Assembly (NCBI RefSeq): GCF_019049655.1
Contig: NZ_JAFMOX010000043.1
Coordinates: forward strand, 1-64,000
Direction of reading: 5' to 3'
Source of the DNA: Rahnella rivi
GTDB lineage: Bacteria > Pseudomonadota > Gammaproteobacteria > Enterobacterales > Enterobacteriaceae
DNA: 64,000 bases
The notes under the pieces were generated by a model. That model made no database searches and was not told where the DNA came from. It was given only the letters and a program-made list of their open reading frames with translations. Position numbers and translations under genes: made by a program. Below, piece after piece: positions 1 to 8,339 of this stretch (position 1 is its first letter; each line of letters opens with the position of its first letter).

Positions 1-217
1 TGGCCATATCAGTAAAGCGGTCGGGCAAATTCGGCAAGTCGGTCACCGTCTTACCCGCACGGCGAAGCGCGATAAAATCTTCGCAGGTATTTACCTCTTT
101 CAAAGAATTATCACTTAATTTCAGCGATATAGGTTGACTATCTTCTTGTAAAGGTTCACTAAAAACACTACCGGAAACGCATGCAAGCAACACACCCACG
201 ATAATTTTATTAATCAT
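1..217 (-). CDS. Partial exported protein, cut by window edge
   Basis: The N-terminal 72 codons of a gene that continues beyond the left edge of the window. ATG at 217 is preceded by an AAGAGGG ribosome site. The protein begins with a short positively charged segment and a hydrophobic stretch ending in LLAC at residues 10-13, which fits a lipobox, or alternatively an ordinary signal peptide cut after VFS at about residue 20. The mature part is polar (a CEDFIALRRAG stretch at about residues 45-55). I do not recognise the family. It reads away from the remnants to its right, so it marks the edge of an intact neighbouring unit. Its product should act in the periplasm or at the outer membrane. 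Confidence 0.6.
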   Translation of the reverse strand, partial: MINKIIVGVLLACVSGSVFSEPLQEDSQPISLKLSDNSLKEVNTCEDFIALRRAGKTVTDLPNLPDRFTDMA

Positions 218-289
218 AATCCCTCTTTAAACACGAAATGTAAGGTGCAAAGACACAATATACTTTACATCGAATTCTGATACCCGCTA

Positions 290-660
290 CCACCCGCTTA
301 CGTCCGGTGAGCTCACCCTTGACGCATTTTTTGAACATCGGCCACCTGCATGTGGCGACCAGCTCATCAGATGTCCGGTTTGTCGACGATCTGCTTGCGG
401 GAAAACGCCTAAGACGTAACATTGCCGTGACCATACCGCACTGGCTGACTCTGCCCTTTGTGCTGGCCAGAACCGATCTGATTTCGGTGGTATCTGAGAA
501 AATGGCAAGCCCCCACATTTTTCGGGCCTGGTGATCAAAGCGCTGCCCTTTGACGCGCCCCTTTTTAGCTGGAATCTTTACTGGCATAAGCGCGATTCCA
601 GTAACGTAGCGCACCTCTGGTTACGTGAGCAGATCTTTCGCGTCTGCCACATGCTCTGAG
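290..660 (+). pseudogene. Decayed LysR-type regulator, C-terminal remnant
   Basis: Two overlapping plus-strand frames together resemble the C-terminal half of a LysR effector-binding domain. One frame (307-534) reads SSDVRFVDDLLAGKRLRR, then a VTIPHWLTLPFVLARTDL stretch of the kind seen in LysR regulators, and stops. A second frame continues from about 535 to 660 with ALPFDAPLFSWNLYWHKR and WLREQIFRVCHML before a stop. The DNA-binding N-terminus is missing and at least one frameshift separates the parts, so no functional regulator is made. The assignment rests on motif resemblance only. Minus-strand open frames here are shadows. Confidence 0.45.
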
Positions 661-718
661 CGTCACAGCCCGACAGAATCGAGCCAGACTGAAACAGATC
701 GGGCTAATTGGCCGGGTT

Positions 719-971
719 GGGGTCAGTTTGGAGATCGGGAATTATTGTACGTTTAGCGCAATATTTAACCACTCAGCCGTAATGGCTTGATTTTGCGCCC
801 GTGGCTATCACTTTTAAATTATCGCGTATTCAGTATCGCATTTAGATTATCCTATTAGACAAAATCCACGGTAAACGGCGTATAGCAGTGGACTACACCC
901 TACTGTCATAGGTACGTCTGTTCAAAAAACAGGCTTACCGTACAATAATATCCGATCTCCAAACTGACCCC
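719..971. mobile_element. 253-bp Tn3-type miniature element (TIME/MITE-like)
   Basis: The element is bounded by two inverted 38-bp ends at 719-756 and 934-971. Both begin GGGGTCAGTTTGGAGATCGG and end in TAG/TAAG, which is the length and GGGG start of Tn3-family terminal repeats. The interior of about 177 bp has no convincing gene. The symmetry runs 4 bp further outward (GGTT and AACC), so there is no simple 5-bp target duplication. It resembles TIMEs, small non-autonomous elements moved by a Tn3-family transposase supplied elsewhere. It separates the LysR remnant from the HTH-like gene. The reading frame of that gene is open upstream into the right end of the element, so insertion may have replaced its native start. 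Confidence 0.6.
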
Positions 972-998
972 AACCTGACCGATGACGTTTTCGAACGT

Positions 999-1819
999 AT
1001 GGAGCAGTCCGCCGCCGTCAACGAACGCTCCCTCGAGGGCGAAGCGCGCTTTGCCCTGCGGCGGCACTACTTCCCCGACGCGGCACTCCCGGAAACGAGC
1101 ATGCGCGATCGTTGGCGGCAGGAAACCGGTGCGCGACTGGCGTGGCTGTTTGACCGTCTGCGCGACGACGAGGTCCTGGGCTACCGTGAACCGGTGGACA
1201 CGGCGCGCATCGCACGCCTGAGCGGGGAGGCGTCGCCGGCCACGCTGCTGGAGTGCCTGGACGGCCGCGACGATCTCAGCTTCGCGCTCGCGGACCGCCT
1301 CGCGGCCGCGTTTGATGCCGACGCGGGCTGGATGCTCTCCGGCCGGGGCACACCTTTTCCGGTGGAGAATATCGGGAATGCCTATCACGCGTTCTTTCAG
1401 CCGGAGGAGACGACGGGACGGTTTGAGGTGGAGCTGATGCGCATTGCCACCGGCCGCAGCGCTGGCACGCTGTTCTGCCTGCGACGCGAAGTTGAAACCG
1501 GGCCCAGCACAAAGGCGCCGTCACCGGAGCCTTTGTGCTGGGCCCGGGCATGGGCGGCGGCGGCCACGGAAATTTGAAAAATTTCCTGCTGTTTCTCAAA
1601 ACCCGCTGCGGGGATATGCCGCTGCCCGCGTTTGACTGGACGCCGGCGGAGGACGAGGAGGATTTTTGGGGCACCTTCGGGCAGCATCACCCGCAGTATT
1701 TTAGGCAGATGACCCGCCGAGATCCGGCGCGCTGGCTGACTCAGCTGCTGCAGGGGGAGGATCCCGCGGGCTGGTTTAAGGGCTGGACATCAGACTTAGA
1801 GGAGATAGCAACCGCATGA
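999..1819 (+). pseudogene. HTH-like regulator gene with a frameshift
   Basis: One protein is split over two frames. Frame one starts at ATG 999 (EQSAAVNERSLEGEARFALR) and holds an HTH-like segment (TLLECLDGRDDLSFALADRL, about residues 82-101). Frame two resumes near 1510 and ends at 1819 (GMGGGGHGNLKNFLLFLKTR, then a helical tail). A single missing base in the GGGCCC run at about 1501-1506 would restore one ORF of about 273 codons. The open frame also extends upstream of the ATG to the miniature element, so the native start is uncertain. The stop overlaps the ATG of the next gene (ATGA), so the two formed a coupled pair. It is probably a DNA-binding regulator of unknown target. Either it is inactivated or the sequence has an error. 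Confidence 0.5.
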
Positions 1820-2235
1820 CAATATCCAATGTATTCTTCAAATCTTTCGGAAAAGCAGTGAAGTTCTTATACGGACGTCAACACGAGAAACTCTGGTACC
1901 AGGAATCGCCGGTGTTTAAAGACAGCATGATCCTGCGCCGCATTTACATAGCTGGTGGAAATGAGGTCGCATGCTGTGAAATCGCTGATGAAAGAACCCG
2001 AGATTGGCGGGTGTTTCCAGCGCCGATTATACGCGCAAACGCCTACTACCCTCACAACGCTCTTAAGGATGCCATCGTTATCGATGATGCCTTCATGCTT
2101 TTGGTGAAGAGGTCAGATCCGCGCGAGTTGTGGAAACCGGTTTACGAAGCGCACAAGGAAAGAAATGTGATACATGAAACGCTTTTAGGCTCATCAATGG
2201 TTCCTGAAAGCCCTAAAAAACGTCGGACACTTTAA
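1816..2235 (+). CDS. Unknown 139-aa protein coupled to HTH-like gene
   Basis: The ATG at 1816 overlaps the stop of the preceding HTH-like frame (ATGA), which supports translational coupling and this start. The product is a soluble mixed-composition protein with a basic N-terminus (FFKSFGKAVKFLYGRQHEKL) and no membrane segment or signal peptide. I recognise no family. Its base composition is less GC-rich than the flanking frames, which suggests a different history from its partner. Because the upstream gene is frameshifted, translation of this one may be reduced. A stop at 2233-2235 is followed 10 bp later by the ResD-like start. Confidence 0.5.
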   Translation: MTISNVFFKSFGKAVKFLYGRQHEKLWYQESPVFKDSMILRRIYIAGGNEVACCEIADERTRDWRVFPAPIIRANAYYPHNALKDAIVIDDAFMLLVKRSDPRELWKPVYEAHKERNVIHETLLGSSMVPESPKKRRTL

Positions 2236-2245
2236 GAGATCACCA

Positions 2246-3029
2246 ATGACAACCCATTTTTCGCCGCCAGCACTGGCGGGCACCTTCAGGACGGTAATCG
2301 CCGCGCAGGCGGCGGCGTTTGACTACCCTGCGGCGCATGGCGAAGGATCACGGAGACATGCCGCTGTACCTGCTGGGCGTTGAGGTCACTGCGCTGCTGC
2401 ACTATTTGCCAGACCTGTACCAACAGACGCTGGTAGCCACTCTGTGGAACACCGGCGCGAGGATCAACGAGGCGGTGGCACTCACCCGGGAAGACTTTCA
2501 TCTGGACGACCACTATCCCTACGTCTCTCTGTCCACCCTGAAGCAGCGTCAGGAAAAAGCGGAACGCGGGTCGGGCGCTCCGGCTAAAAACGCCGTCACC
2601 CGCAGGCAGGTCACTCTGTCCGATGACCAGTTCCTTAGCCGCTTTAACAGCATGGTGGCCACGCTGCGTATTCCCAAGGAACGGCGCAATCCCGCCACGG
2701 ACCGCATGGAGCCCGTACGCATATGGGGCGTGACCGACCGCACGGTGCGCACCTGGCTCAACGACGCGGTCGCACGCGCGGCAGCCGATGGCGTCACCTT
2801 TTCAATACCGGTGACGCCGCACACGCTGCGGCACAGCTACGCCATGCACATGCTGTACTCGGGCGTGCCGCTGAAGGTTCTCCAGGCGCTGATGGGCCAC
2901 AAAAGCATGAAATCGACCGAGGTCTACACCAAAATATTTGCCCTCGACGTGGCCGCCCGCTATCGCGTTCAGTTTTCGATGCCGGAGGCCGACGCCCTAG
3001 CCATAATCAAACACGATCAGGGACGGTAA
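2246..3029 (+). pseudogene. resD: ResD-type tyrosine recombinase, frameshifted near N-terminus
   Basis: The product resembles F plasmid ResD, the tyrosine recombinase that resolves plasmid multimers. The catalytic half is intact: ARINEAVALT (first Arg), HTLRHSYAMHMLYSG (H-x-x-R), LQALMGHKSMKSTEVYTKIF (GH, then the Tyr nucleophile). The N-terminus starts at ATG 2246 in another frame (MTTHFSPPALAGTFRTVIAA). The frames meet at about 2327-2330, where the change is +1 or -2/-8. An 8-bp deletion between CTGCGG repeats would explain it. A TTG at 2319 could start a shorter 236-aa protein lacking the N-terminal arm. The function would be dimer resolution; activity is doubtful unless the shift is an error. 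Confidence 0.7.
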
Positions 3030-3245
3030 ATATTTCAGGTAGACCGGCGACTCACTGAGGGTGCCATATATCAATCATCGACGGGCAAACGAATTTCACA
3101 GTGTCTTGTTTATCTTTTAAATTCCTTTGGTTATCTTTTAGGGGGAGCATCTCCAGACGCTTAGCCCTGTTGCCAGGAAGTACAGAATAAGACGTTTATC
3201 ACACTCATACCCACTTACCCTCAGCAATCTAAAATCGGAGTTCTC

Positions 3246-4568
3246 ATGAAAAGTAATGGCATCGAATTTGACCCTGATATTGAAAATGCCCTGGCATGGC
3301 TGTGCTCCTTAGTGCCCGGGAATAACGATTTTACTTCACGCCTCGTAAAATCGCAGAGAGATTACATCCTTGAATCACAGAAAAAAGAGAACTTTGGCAA
3401 AGATTTTCCTGTGGGCACTTATGGCTCTGATTTAGTCGCATGCTTTTTCTCGCAAGCTAAATCCTTACTTGATAATCGGAGAGCTTATGAAATTACAACC
3501 GCGTCTCATATCATCCCGTGGGTTAAACAACTGGGTTTAATAATCTCATTCCTGAATAATATCCCCGGAGCCAAAGACCGTGCAAAGAGGATGCTTGAGT
3601 CGCACACAGTGCATCCGGCTTCGGCGCTATTTGAATTAATCATCGCCGGTAATTATGCAACCCAGGGTTTTGATGTAGAGTTTATTCCTGAGGAAAAAGG
3701 ACGGGCAAAAACGCCAGACTTTAAAATGCGTAAAGAGGGTAGAGAATTTTTTTATGTGGAATGTAAACGACTGAGCAAAGGCCAGTATGCCATCGCAGAA
3801 CAAGATTCACACCGGCAGCACATTGATAAGGTGATTGAGGAAATATATATATCAAAGCTAAATTTTTGGATAAACATAATCTATAAAAATGAAATCAAAA
3901 ATATACCTGAAGATTATCTGTTAAATCATTTAGAAAAATTCCGTGATAATTTATACGAATGGGATGATGAGCACGGAAGCGGGTTTATAAAACCAGTGAA
4001 TATAAAAACCATTAAAGCAGATATATTAAATCATGGTTCACTTCTGTTCAACACAAAGCTCGCACGTCTTATCAAAGGTTCCCCTTTGTCAGATGAAAAC
4101 TATAATATTTATGGGAAAGGTACTCCAGATGAACGAGATCCGCGTTTTGTAAAGAGAATTGAACACGCATCGCTTATAACTTGGAAATGCGTATCTGAAG
4201 AATCCTTTACAGCGCGTTCACGCCATGTGACTTCCGTTTTGAAAGATATCGACGATCAGCTTGAGAAATTTGGTAAAGGGGCAGCTCATATTGCGATCGA
4301 TGTTGATGTTCAGGTTGATGTTGCCGATTTAAGAAGGGATAAAAACAACCAGGCAATTAATGAATTTAAATGCAAATCACAACTTATTCGTGTTAACACA
4401 CACTACTTAGTGCCGCGCGTCGACGAAAATTCTTCGTGGATGATAGACGAAACAGTTGTTGAACTATTGCGCTATCATCCAAGGCACAACCTTATCCCTC
4501 TCGTACAGATCTTACCTAATGCAACGTTGTTTGATAACGGCCTTCCAGGTTGGAAGCAAAAGCAATAA
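3246..4568 (+). CDS. Unknown 440-aa protein with PD-(D/E)xK-like motif
   Basis: ATG 3246 follows a CGGAG ribosome site. The 440-aa protein is AT-rich in codon use compared with the tra genes, a sign of separate acquisition. Residues 128-176 carry a nuclease-like pattern: E130 on a helix, then a beta strand, P157-D158 (KTPDFKMR), and E172-x-K174 (FFYVECKR). This is the arrangement of PD-(D/E)xK restriction-type nucleases. The second half is helical and charged with no recognised domain, and there is no signal peptide or membrane segment. It stands alone between ResD and the Tn3 derivative. It could be a solitary nuclease or defence protein. The nuclease call is an inference from the motif only. 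Confidence 0.55.
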   Translation: MKSNGIEFDPDIENALAWLCSLVPGNNDFTSRLVKSQRDYILESQKKENFGKDFPVGTYGSDLVACFFSQAKSLLDNRRAYEITTASHIIPWVKQLGLIISFLNNIPGAKDRAKRMLESHTVHPASALFELIIAGNYATQGFDVEFIPEEKGRAKTPDFKMRKEGREFFYVECKRLSKGQYAIAEQDSHRQHIDKVIEEIYISKLNFWINIIYKNEIKNIPEDYLLNHLEKFRDNLYEWDDEHGSGFIKPVNIKTIKADILNHGSLLFNTKLARLIKGSPLSDENYNIYGKGTPDERDPRFVKRIEHASLITWKCVSEESFTARSRHVTSVLKDIDDQLEKFGKGAAHIAIDVDVQVDVADLRRDKNNQAINEFKCKSQLIRVNTHYLVPRVDENSSWMIDETVVELLRYHPRHNLIPLVQILPNATLFDNGLPGWKQKQ

Positions 4569-4581
4569 ACAGATAAGAAGA

Positions 4582-5750
4582 GGGGTCTGACGCTCAGTGG
4601 AACGAAAACTCACGTTAAGCAACGTTTTCTGCCTCTGACGCCACTTTTAATGGTCTCAGATGTCCTTTGGTCACCAGTTCTGCCAGCGTGAAAGAATAAT
4701 GGCCGAGCATATTGATATGTCCGTGGCAAAGCGGGGAGAGGCGTGCGATATCTTCATCATTCAGTGTTTCACCCTGCGCCCGGAGATGATCCAGGGCTGC
4801 CTGCATATAAATAGTGTTCCATAACACGACGGCGTTAGTGACCAGCCCCAGTGCTCCCAACTGATCTTCCTGACCGTCGGTATATCGTTTTCTTATCTCA
4901 CCTTTTTGACCATGACAGATGGCTCTGGCAACTGCATGGCGGCTTTCTCCCCGATTAAGCTGGGTCAGAATGCGCCGGCGGTAATCTTCATCATCAATAT
5001 AATTAAGCAGGTACAGCGTTTTGTTGATGCGCCCCACTTCAATGATTGCCTGAGTCAGTCCGGAGGGGCGTTCACTTTTCAGCAATGAACGGACCAGCAC
5101 TGAAGCCTGTACTTTGCCCAGCTTCAGGGAGCCTGCGGTCCGGATCATTTCGTCCCACTGAAGGACTATTTTTCGGGGATCTGATTGGCCTCTGGCAATA
5201 TCATTCAGCACGCCATAGTCGGCATCATGGTCCATTCGCCAGAAAACCGAAGCACCGGCGTCAGCCAGGCGCGGAGAAAACTGGTATCCCAGCAGCCAGA
5301 AAAGGCCAAAGACAAGATCGCTGGCACCTGCTGTATCGGTCATAATTTCGGTTGGATTCAGCCCGGTCTCCTGTTCCAGAAGGCCTTCCAGCACAAAGAT
5401 AGAGTCCCTCAGCGTCCCCGATATAACGATGCCATGAAAACCGGAATACTGATCGGACACAAAGTTGTACCAGGTGATCCCTCTGTTATTACCAAAATAT
5501 TTGCGGTTCGGTCCGGCATTGATTGTTCTGACTGGTGTAACAAAGCGCATTCCATCTGCAGATGCCACTTCTCCTCCACCCCATATCTGTGCCAGCGGTA
5601 GTGTTGCCTGAAAATCAACCAGTCTGGCATTAGCGCTGGTGATAGTTTCAGCCCGCAGATAGTTCGCTTTTGTCCAGTTCAGCCGAAGTCGGGTCAGTGC
5701 AGGAAAATATTGCTTAACGTGAGTTTTCGTACCACTGAGCGTCAGACCCC
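4582..5750. mobile_element. Internally deleted Tn3 bounded by two 38-bp inverted repeats
   Basis: The left end 4582-4619 matches the classical 38-bp Tn3 terminal repeat (GGGGTCTGACGCTCAGTGGA, then ACGTTAAG). The right end 5713-5750 is its inverted copy with one difference that I see. Between them lies only the 3' part of tnpA. The second repeat is fused directly to an internal tnpA codon, so this is a deletion derivative with two complete ends that a Tn3 transposase could move in trans. The five bases outside the ends (GAAGA on the left, GTATA on the right) do not match, although GAAGA recurs 10 bp beyond the right end. Confidence 0.85.
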
Positions 5751-5772
5751 GTATAGTAAAGAAGAGGCTCAC
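4615..5772 (-). pseudogene. tnpA: Tn3 TnpA, C-terminal fragment
   Basis: From residue 23 on, the reading frame is Tn3 transposase from about residue 615 of about 1000 to its normal end (...LVTKGHLRPLKVASEAENVA). The catalytic DDE region is only partly present, because the segment begins after the first part of the protein. The first 22 codons (MSLFFTIRGLTLSGTKTHVK) are translated from the inverted repeat and flanking DNA and are not transposase. The fragment lacks the DNA-binding domains and cannot be active. A few substitutions from Tn3 as I recall it (for example VASEA for EASEA) are visible. Confidence 0.92.
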
Positions 5773-6218
5773 CGAGAATGGCAGTGATAGCCGGCAAGAA
5801 TAAATGTCAAAATAGTGATTTCATTTTTAAACAACAAGTTAAGTTCACACAATTCTACTTATGTTAAATTGCCCCATCAGATGCCGCTATGTAAAAGATA
5901 TCTGCTTACTACCTCCTCATAGCCTGGCTTATGACGTAGCTCATTTGTCTCTTTTACACTGACTTCTAAACCAGTGGCTCAGGCTATGCTGAAAAGCGGT
6001 TCGGACTGGGCCTATGTTATGAAGATGACTGGTCTCACTGAACAAGACCGGCAATATATTAAGCACTGACCCCTCCTCTTTCCTTGCCTCACGATAGATA
6101 GATAAAGACATCCACTGCTCAGCCAGTAATGTCTTCATTATTGTCAAAAGAACACCCCCACCCCGATTCGGTTTAAACGTATCTTAGTTGCAGAGAGGGG
6201 CATTGATCAGCGGGTGCG
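5773..6218. other. Gap with a possible plus-strand gene tail
   Basis: No complete gene is visible. A plus-strand frame from about 5943 to 6068 reads TSKPVAQAMLKSGSDWAYVM and TGLTEQDRQYIKH before TGA. It looks protein-like and may be the 3' end of a lost gene, but I cannot name it. The rest is AT-rich and carries the downstream end of the helicase operon. No strong terminator with a T-run was seen for that operon. Confidence 0.3.
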
Positions 6219-7958
6219 CTACATATGAGTTCCCAGAACCGGCAAGCTACCCAGAGCATCAAGCACCGGAAGGCGTTTACTGCGGATATATTCAATATCG
6301 CCAACCAGATAAACGGCATCGCGTGCGCGTGAGATGGCGACATTTATGCGCCGGTCGTCAGCGTAGAACGTCGCAGGGCCTGTATTGCGCACGAACGAGA
6401 AAAACACAATATCAGCCTGTCGTCCCTGGAAGGCATCCACGGTATCGACTTCTACGGCGAGAAACTCGCTGAACGCCAAGGCGCTCAGGGTCTCACGCAA
6501 GGCTTTGCATTGCGCGCGATAGGGTGTGATCAGAGCAACACTGATTTTTTTCCTGCTGCCGGAGCGTTTGAGGGTTTCAAATATGTCGGTGAGCCGGCTC
6601 ATAATGATGCTGATCTCCGCTTCATTAATAAGAATCTTCCTTTCTTTGCCCTGCTGGGCCGGGACACGAAGCCCGCGCGACTTATAGGTGTACCAGCCAA
6701 AGTCCTGAAACTCGTGGTCTGTAGTGGTGCGATAGTGCTGCAACTCACCCTTATAGAAGTGATGAGAGATGAACTGACCGATATGGGGAAGCATACGGAA
6801 CTGCCTGTTGAGCATCCCTTTCATCTTCGGGGGCAGGTTTTCGAACAACCGTTCGAGCACACCATTGCGGATCAACTGCTCTTTATGTTCATCCATCTGA
6901 GTCAATACTTCGGATTCTTCGGCGCAGAACGTGGGGGGCAGCTGCTTATGATCGCCAACCAGAATGCACTTGCGGGCAACGCTCATCGCCATCAGCCATT
7001 CGGGCATCGTTGCTTTGGAACACTCATCGACGATAACGAGATCGAACATCTCAGTTTCATCATCGAATAAATGGTCAATCTGATTACAGGTCACACCGAT
7101 GAGCTGATGCATTTCAGCCAGATTGCGCGCCTGCCAGCGCGGCAGGCTCATCCTGCCGTTCTCATCCATTGTCCCCTGCTTTAACGTTTCCCAAAGGTCC
7201 ATGGTCAGCTGAGGGGCCGCACGGTACGCGTTATGCCACAGTGCATCGGCCCGATTCATCGCATCCGTTTGTCTTGTCTCGGGACACTCGAATTCGGTGA
7301 TGGAATACCGTGGGTAGCGCAGTATTGAGTTCAGCAGCTCCGGTGCGCATTGCTGAGCGAGGCGGTCCAGGGCGTTATCTACAGCGACGTGGGTCTCGGA
7401 GCTAATCAGGATCCGTGCGCCGGGCTTGGCTTTAACCGTTTGCAAGATGATCTCCACAATAGCCGTCGTCTTGCCGGTGCCGGGCGGCCCCTGTATGCAG
7501 AAGAAATCTTCAGCGGCCAGTGCATTGCCGATTAAGGTAAAAGCAGGATCGCCAGCCTGATAGCTGGATTGAATGGGAGCCTGTGGCGTTATCGCCATGG
7601 TGCTTCCGCCTTCCCTGGTATGGAACTCCTCTAGGAAAGTCTGAACCTTGTCGCTGTTTTCTGCCCCGGCCCTCAGGTTCCCGGCGTTACATCGTTCCCC
7701 TGGCAGAGAGAGATCATCACCGTTAACCTTGGCCGGGTGAGTATAATAATACTGCAACAACCGGTTTTGGTTGATATTACAGTTAGCTCCATCCCGAAAC
7801 CTGAGCAGATAGGTGATCTGACGTCGGAGCTTAGGCAGCGTGCGATCGTCTGCGGTCAGCGTCAGTTCAGACAGGTATTCCAGCCAGTGATCAATGTGAC
7901 CGATAAAATCGTTAACCGCACCCGGCTCCGGAAACAGGTTCAGCGCGTGATCGTCCAT
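6219..7958 (-). CDS. SF1 (Upf1/Dna2-like) helicase, last gene of five-gene operon
   Basis: 579 aa. The clear superfamily 1B helicase core has Walker A GPPGTGKTTAI at about residue 158, Walker B VIVDECSKA at about 310, motif III GDHKQLPPT at about 335, motif V VDAFQGRQADIVFFSFVRN at about 511, and motif VI NVAISRARDAVYLVGD at about 540. This set is typical of Upf1/Dna2-type DNA or RNA helicases. About 140 residues precede the core, with no recognised nuclease domain. The ATG follows directly on the TAA of the preceding gene with no gap, so the two are co-translated. In defence operons such helicases usually act with nucleases and sensors, and that context is the reason to consider the whole operon a system. 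Confidence 0.85.
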   Translation of the reverse strand: MDDHALNLFPEPGAVNDFIGHIDHWLEYLSELTLTADDRTLPKLRRQITYLLRFRDGANCNINQNRLLQYYYTHPAKVNGDDLSLPGERCNAGNLRAGAENSDKVQTFLEEFHTREGGSTMAITPQAPIQSSYQAGDPAFTLIGNALAAEDFFCIQGPPGTGKTTAIVEIILQTVKAKPGARILISSETHVAVDNALDRLAQQCAPELLNSILRYPRYSITEFECPETRQTDAMNRADALWHNAYRAAPQLTMDLWETLKQGTMDENGRMSLPRWQARNLAEMHQLIGVTCNQIDHLFDDETEMFDLVIVDECSKATMPEWLMAMSVARKCILVGDHKQLPPTFCAEESEVLTQMDEHKEQLIRNGVLERLFENLPPKMKGMLNRQFRMLPHIGQFISHHFYKGELQHYRTTTDHEFQDFGWYTYKSRGLRVPAQQGKERKILINEAEISIIMSRLTDIFETLKRSGSRKKISVALITPYRAQCKALRETLSALAFSEFLAVEVDTVDAFQGRQADIVFFSFVRNTGPATFYADDRRINVAISRARDAVYLVGDIEYIRSKRLPVLDALGSLPVLGTHM

Positions 7959-8339
7959 TTATGCCTCTTCAATCTTCAGGTGAAGGAGCGATTCGACGCC
8001 CGCCGGATTGCTGCAACCGAGCCTGTTGATAATCATGCGACGCGTCGTGGCATCCATCTGTTGTGCCGGTACAGGCAATACGAATGTTGATGCAACCAGT
8101 TCAAAGACAATATTCATGTCCGGATGAATGGTTAACACACCAAAATTATTCTCAGCCATATCCGCGGTGATTAGTGCATCAATGGCTAACGCAATTCGGT
8201 AAAGCGAGAATTGAGGCAGGGATGAAACCAGCTTTTCTCTGGTATTGAAGCCCGCATTGACGGCCTTCGTGACGGCAATAAGGCTCTCCTTTTTCGAGGA
8301 TCGCCGCCAGATAAATGACATTTCAAGTTGTGATTCCAT
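7959..8339 (-). CDS. Unknown 126-aa small protein, operon gene 4
   Basis: The start at ATG 8339 was chosen because an AGAAGG ribosome site lies just upstream. The start lies 17 nt inside the end of the previous gene, a coupling arrangement. Longer upstream readings of the frame are shadows of that gene. The protein (ESQLEMSFIWRRSSKKESL...) is helical with a possible winged-helix-like centre (NTREKLVSSLPQFSLYRIAL) and no membrane segment. The family is unknown. It abuts the helicase gene and may be an adaptor or regulator of it, inferred only from position. Confidence 0.65.
   Translation of the reverse strand: MESQLEMSFIWRRSSKKESLIAVTKAVNAGFNTREKLVSSLPQFSLYRIALAIDALITADMAENNFGVLTIHPDMNIVFELVASTFVLPVPAQQMDATTRRMIINRLGCSNPAGVESLLHLKIEEA

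Noticed and set aside
210..614. 134-aa minus-strand ORF
   Set aside because: It lies opposite the LysR-like frames, has shadow-like composition and no ribosome site; the real minus-strand gene starts at 217.
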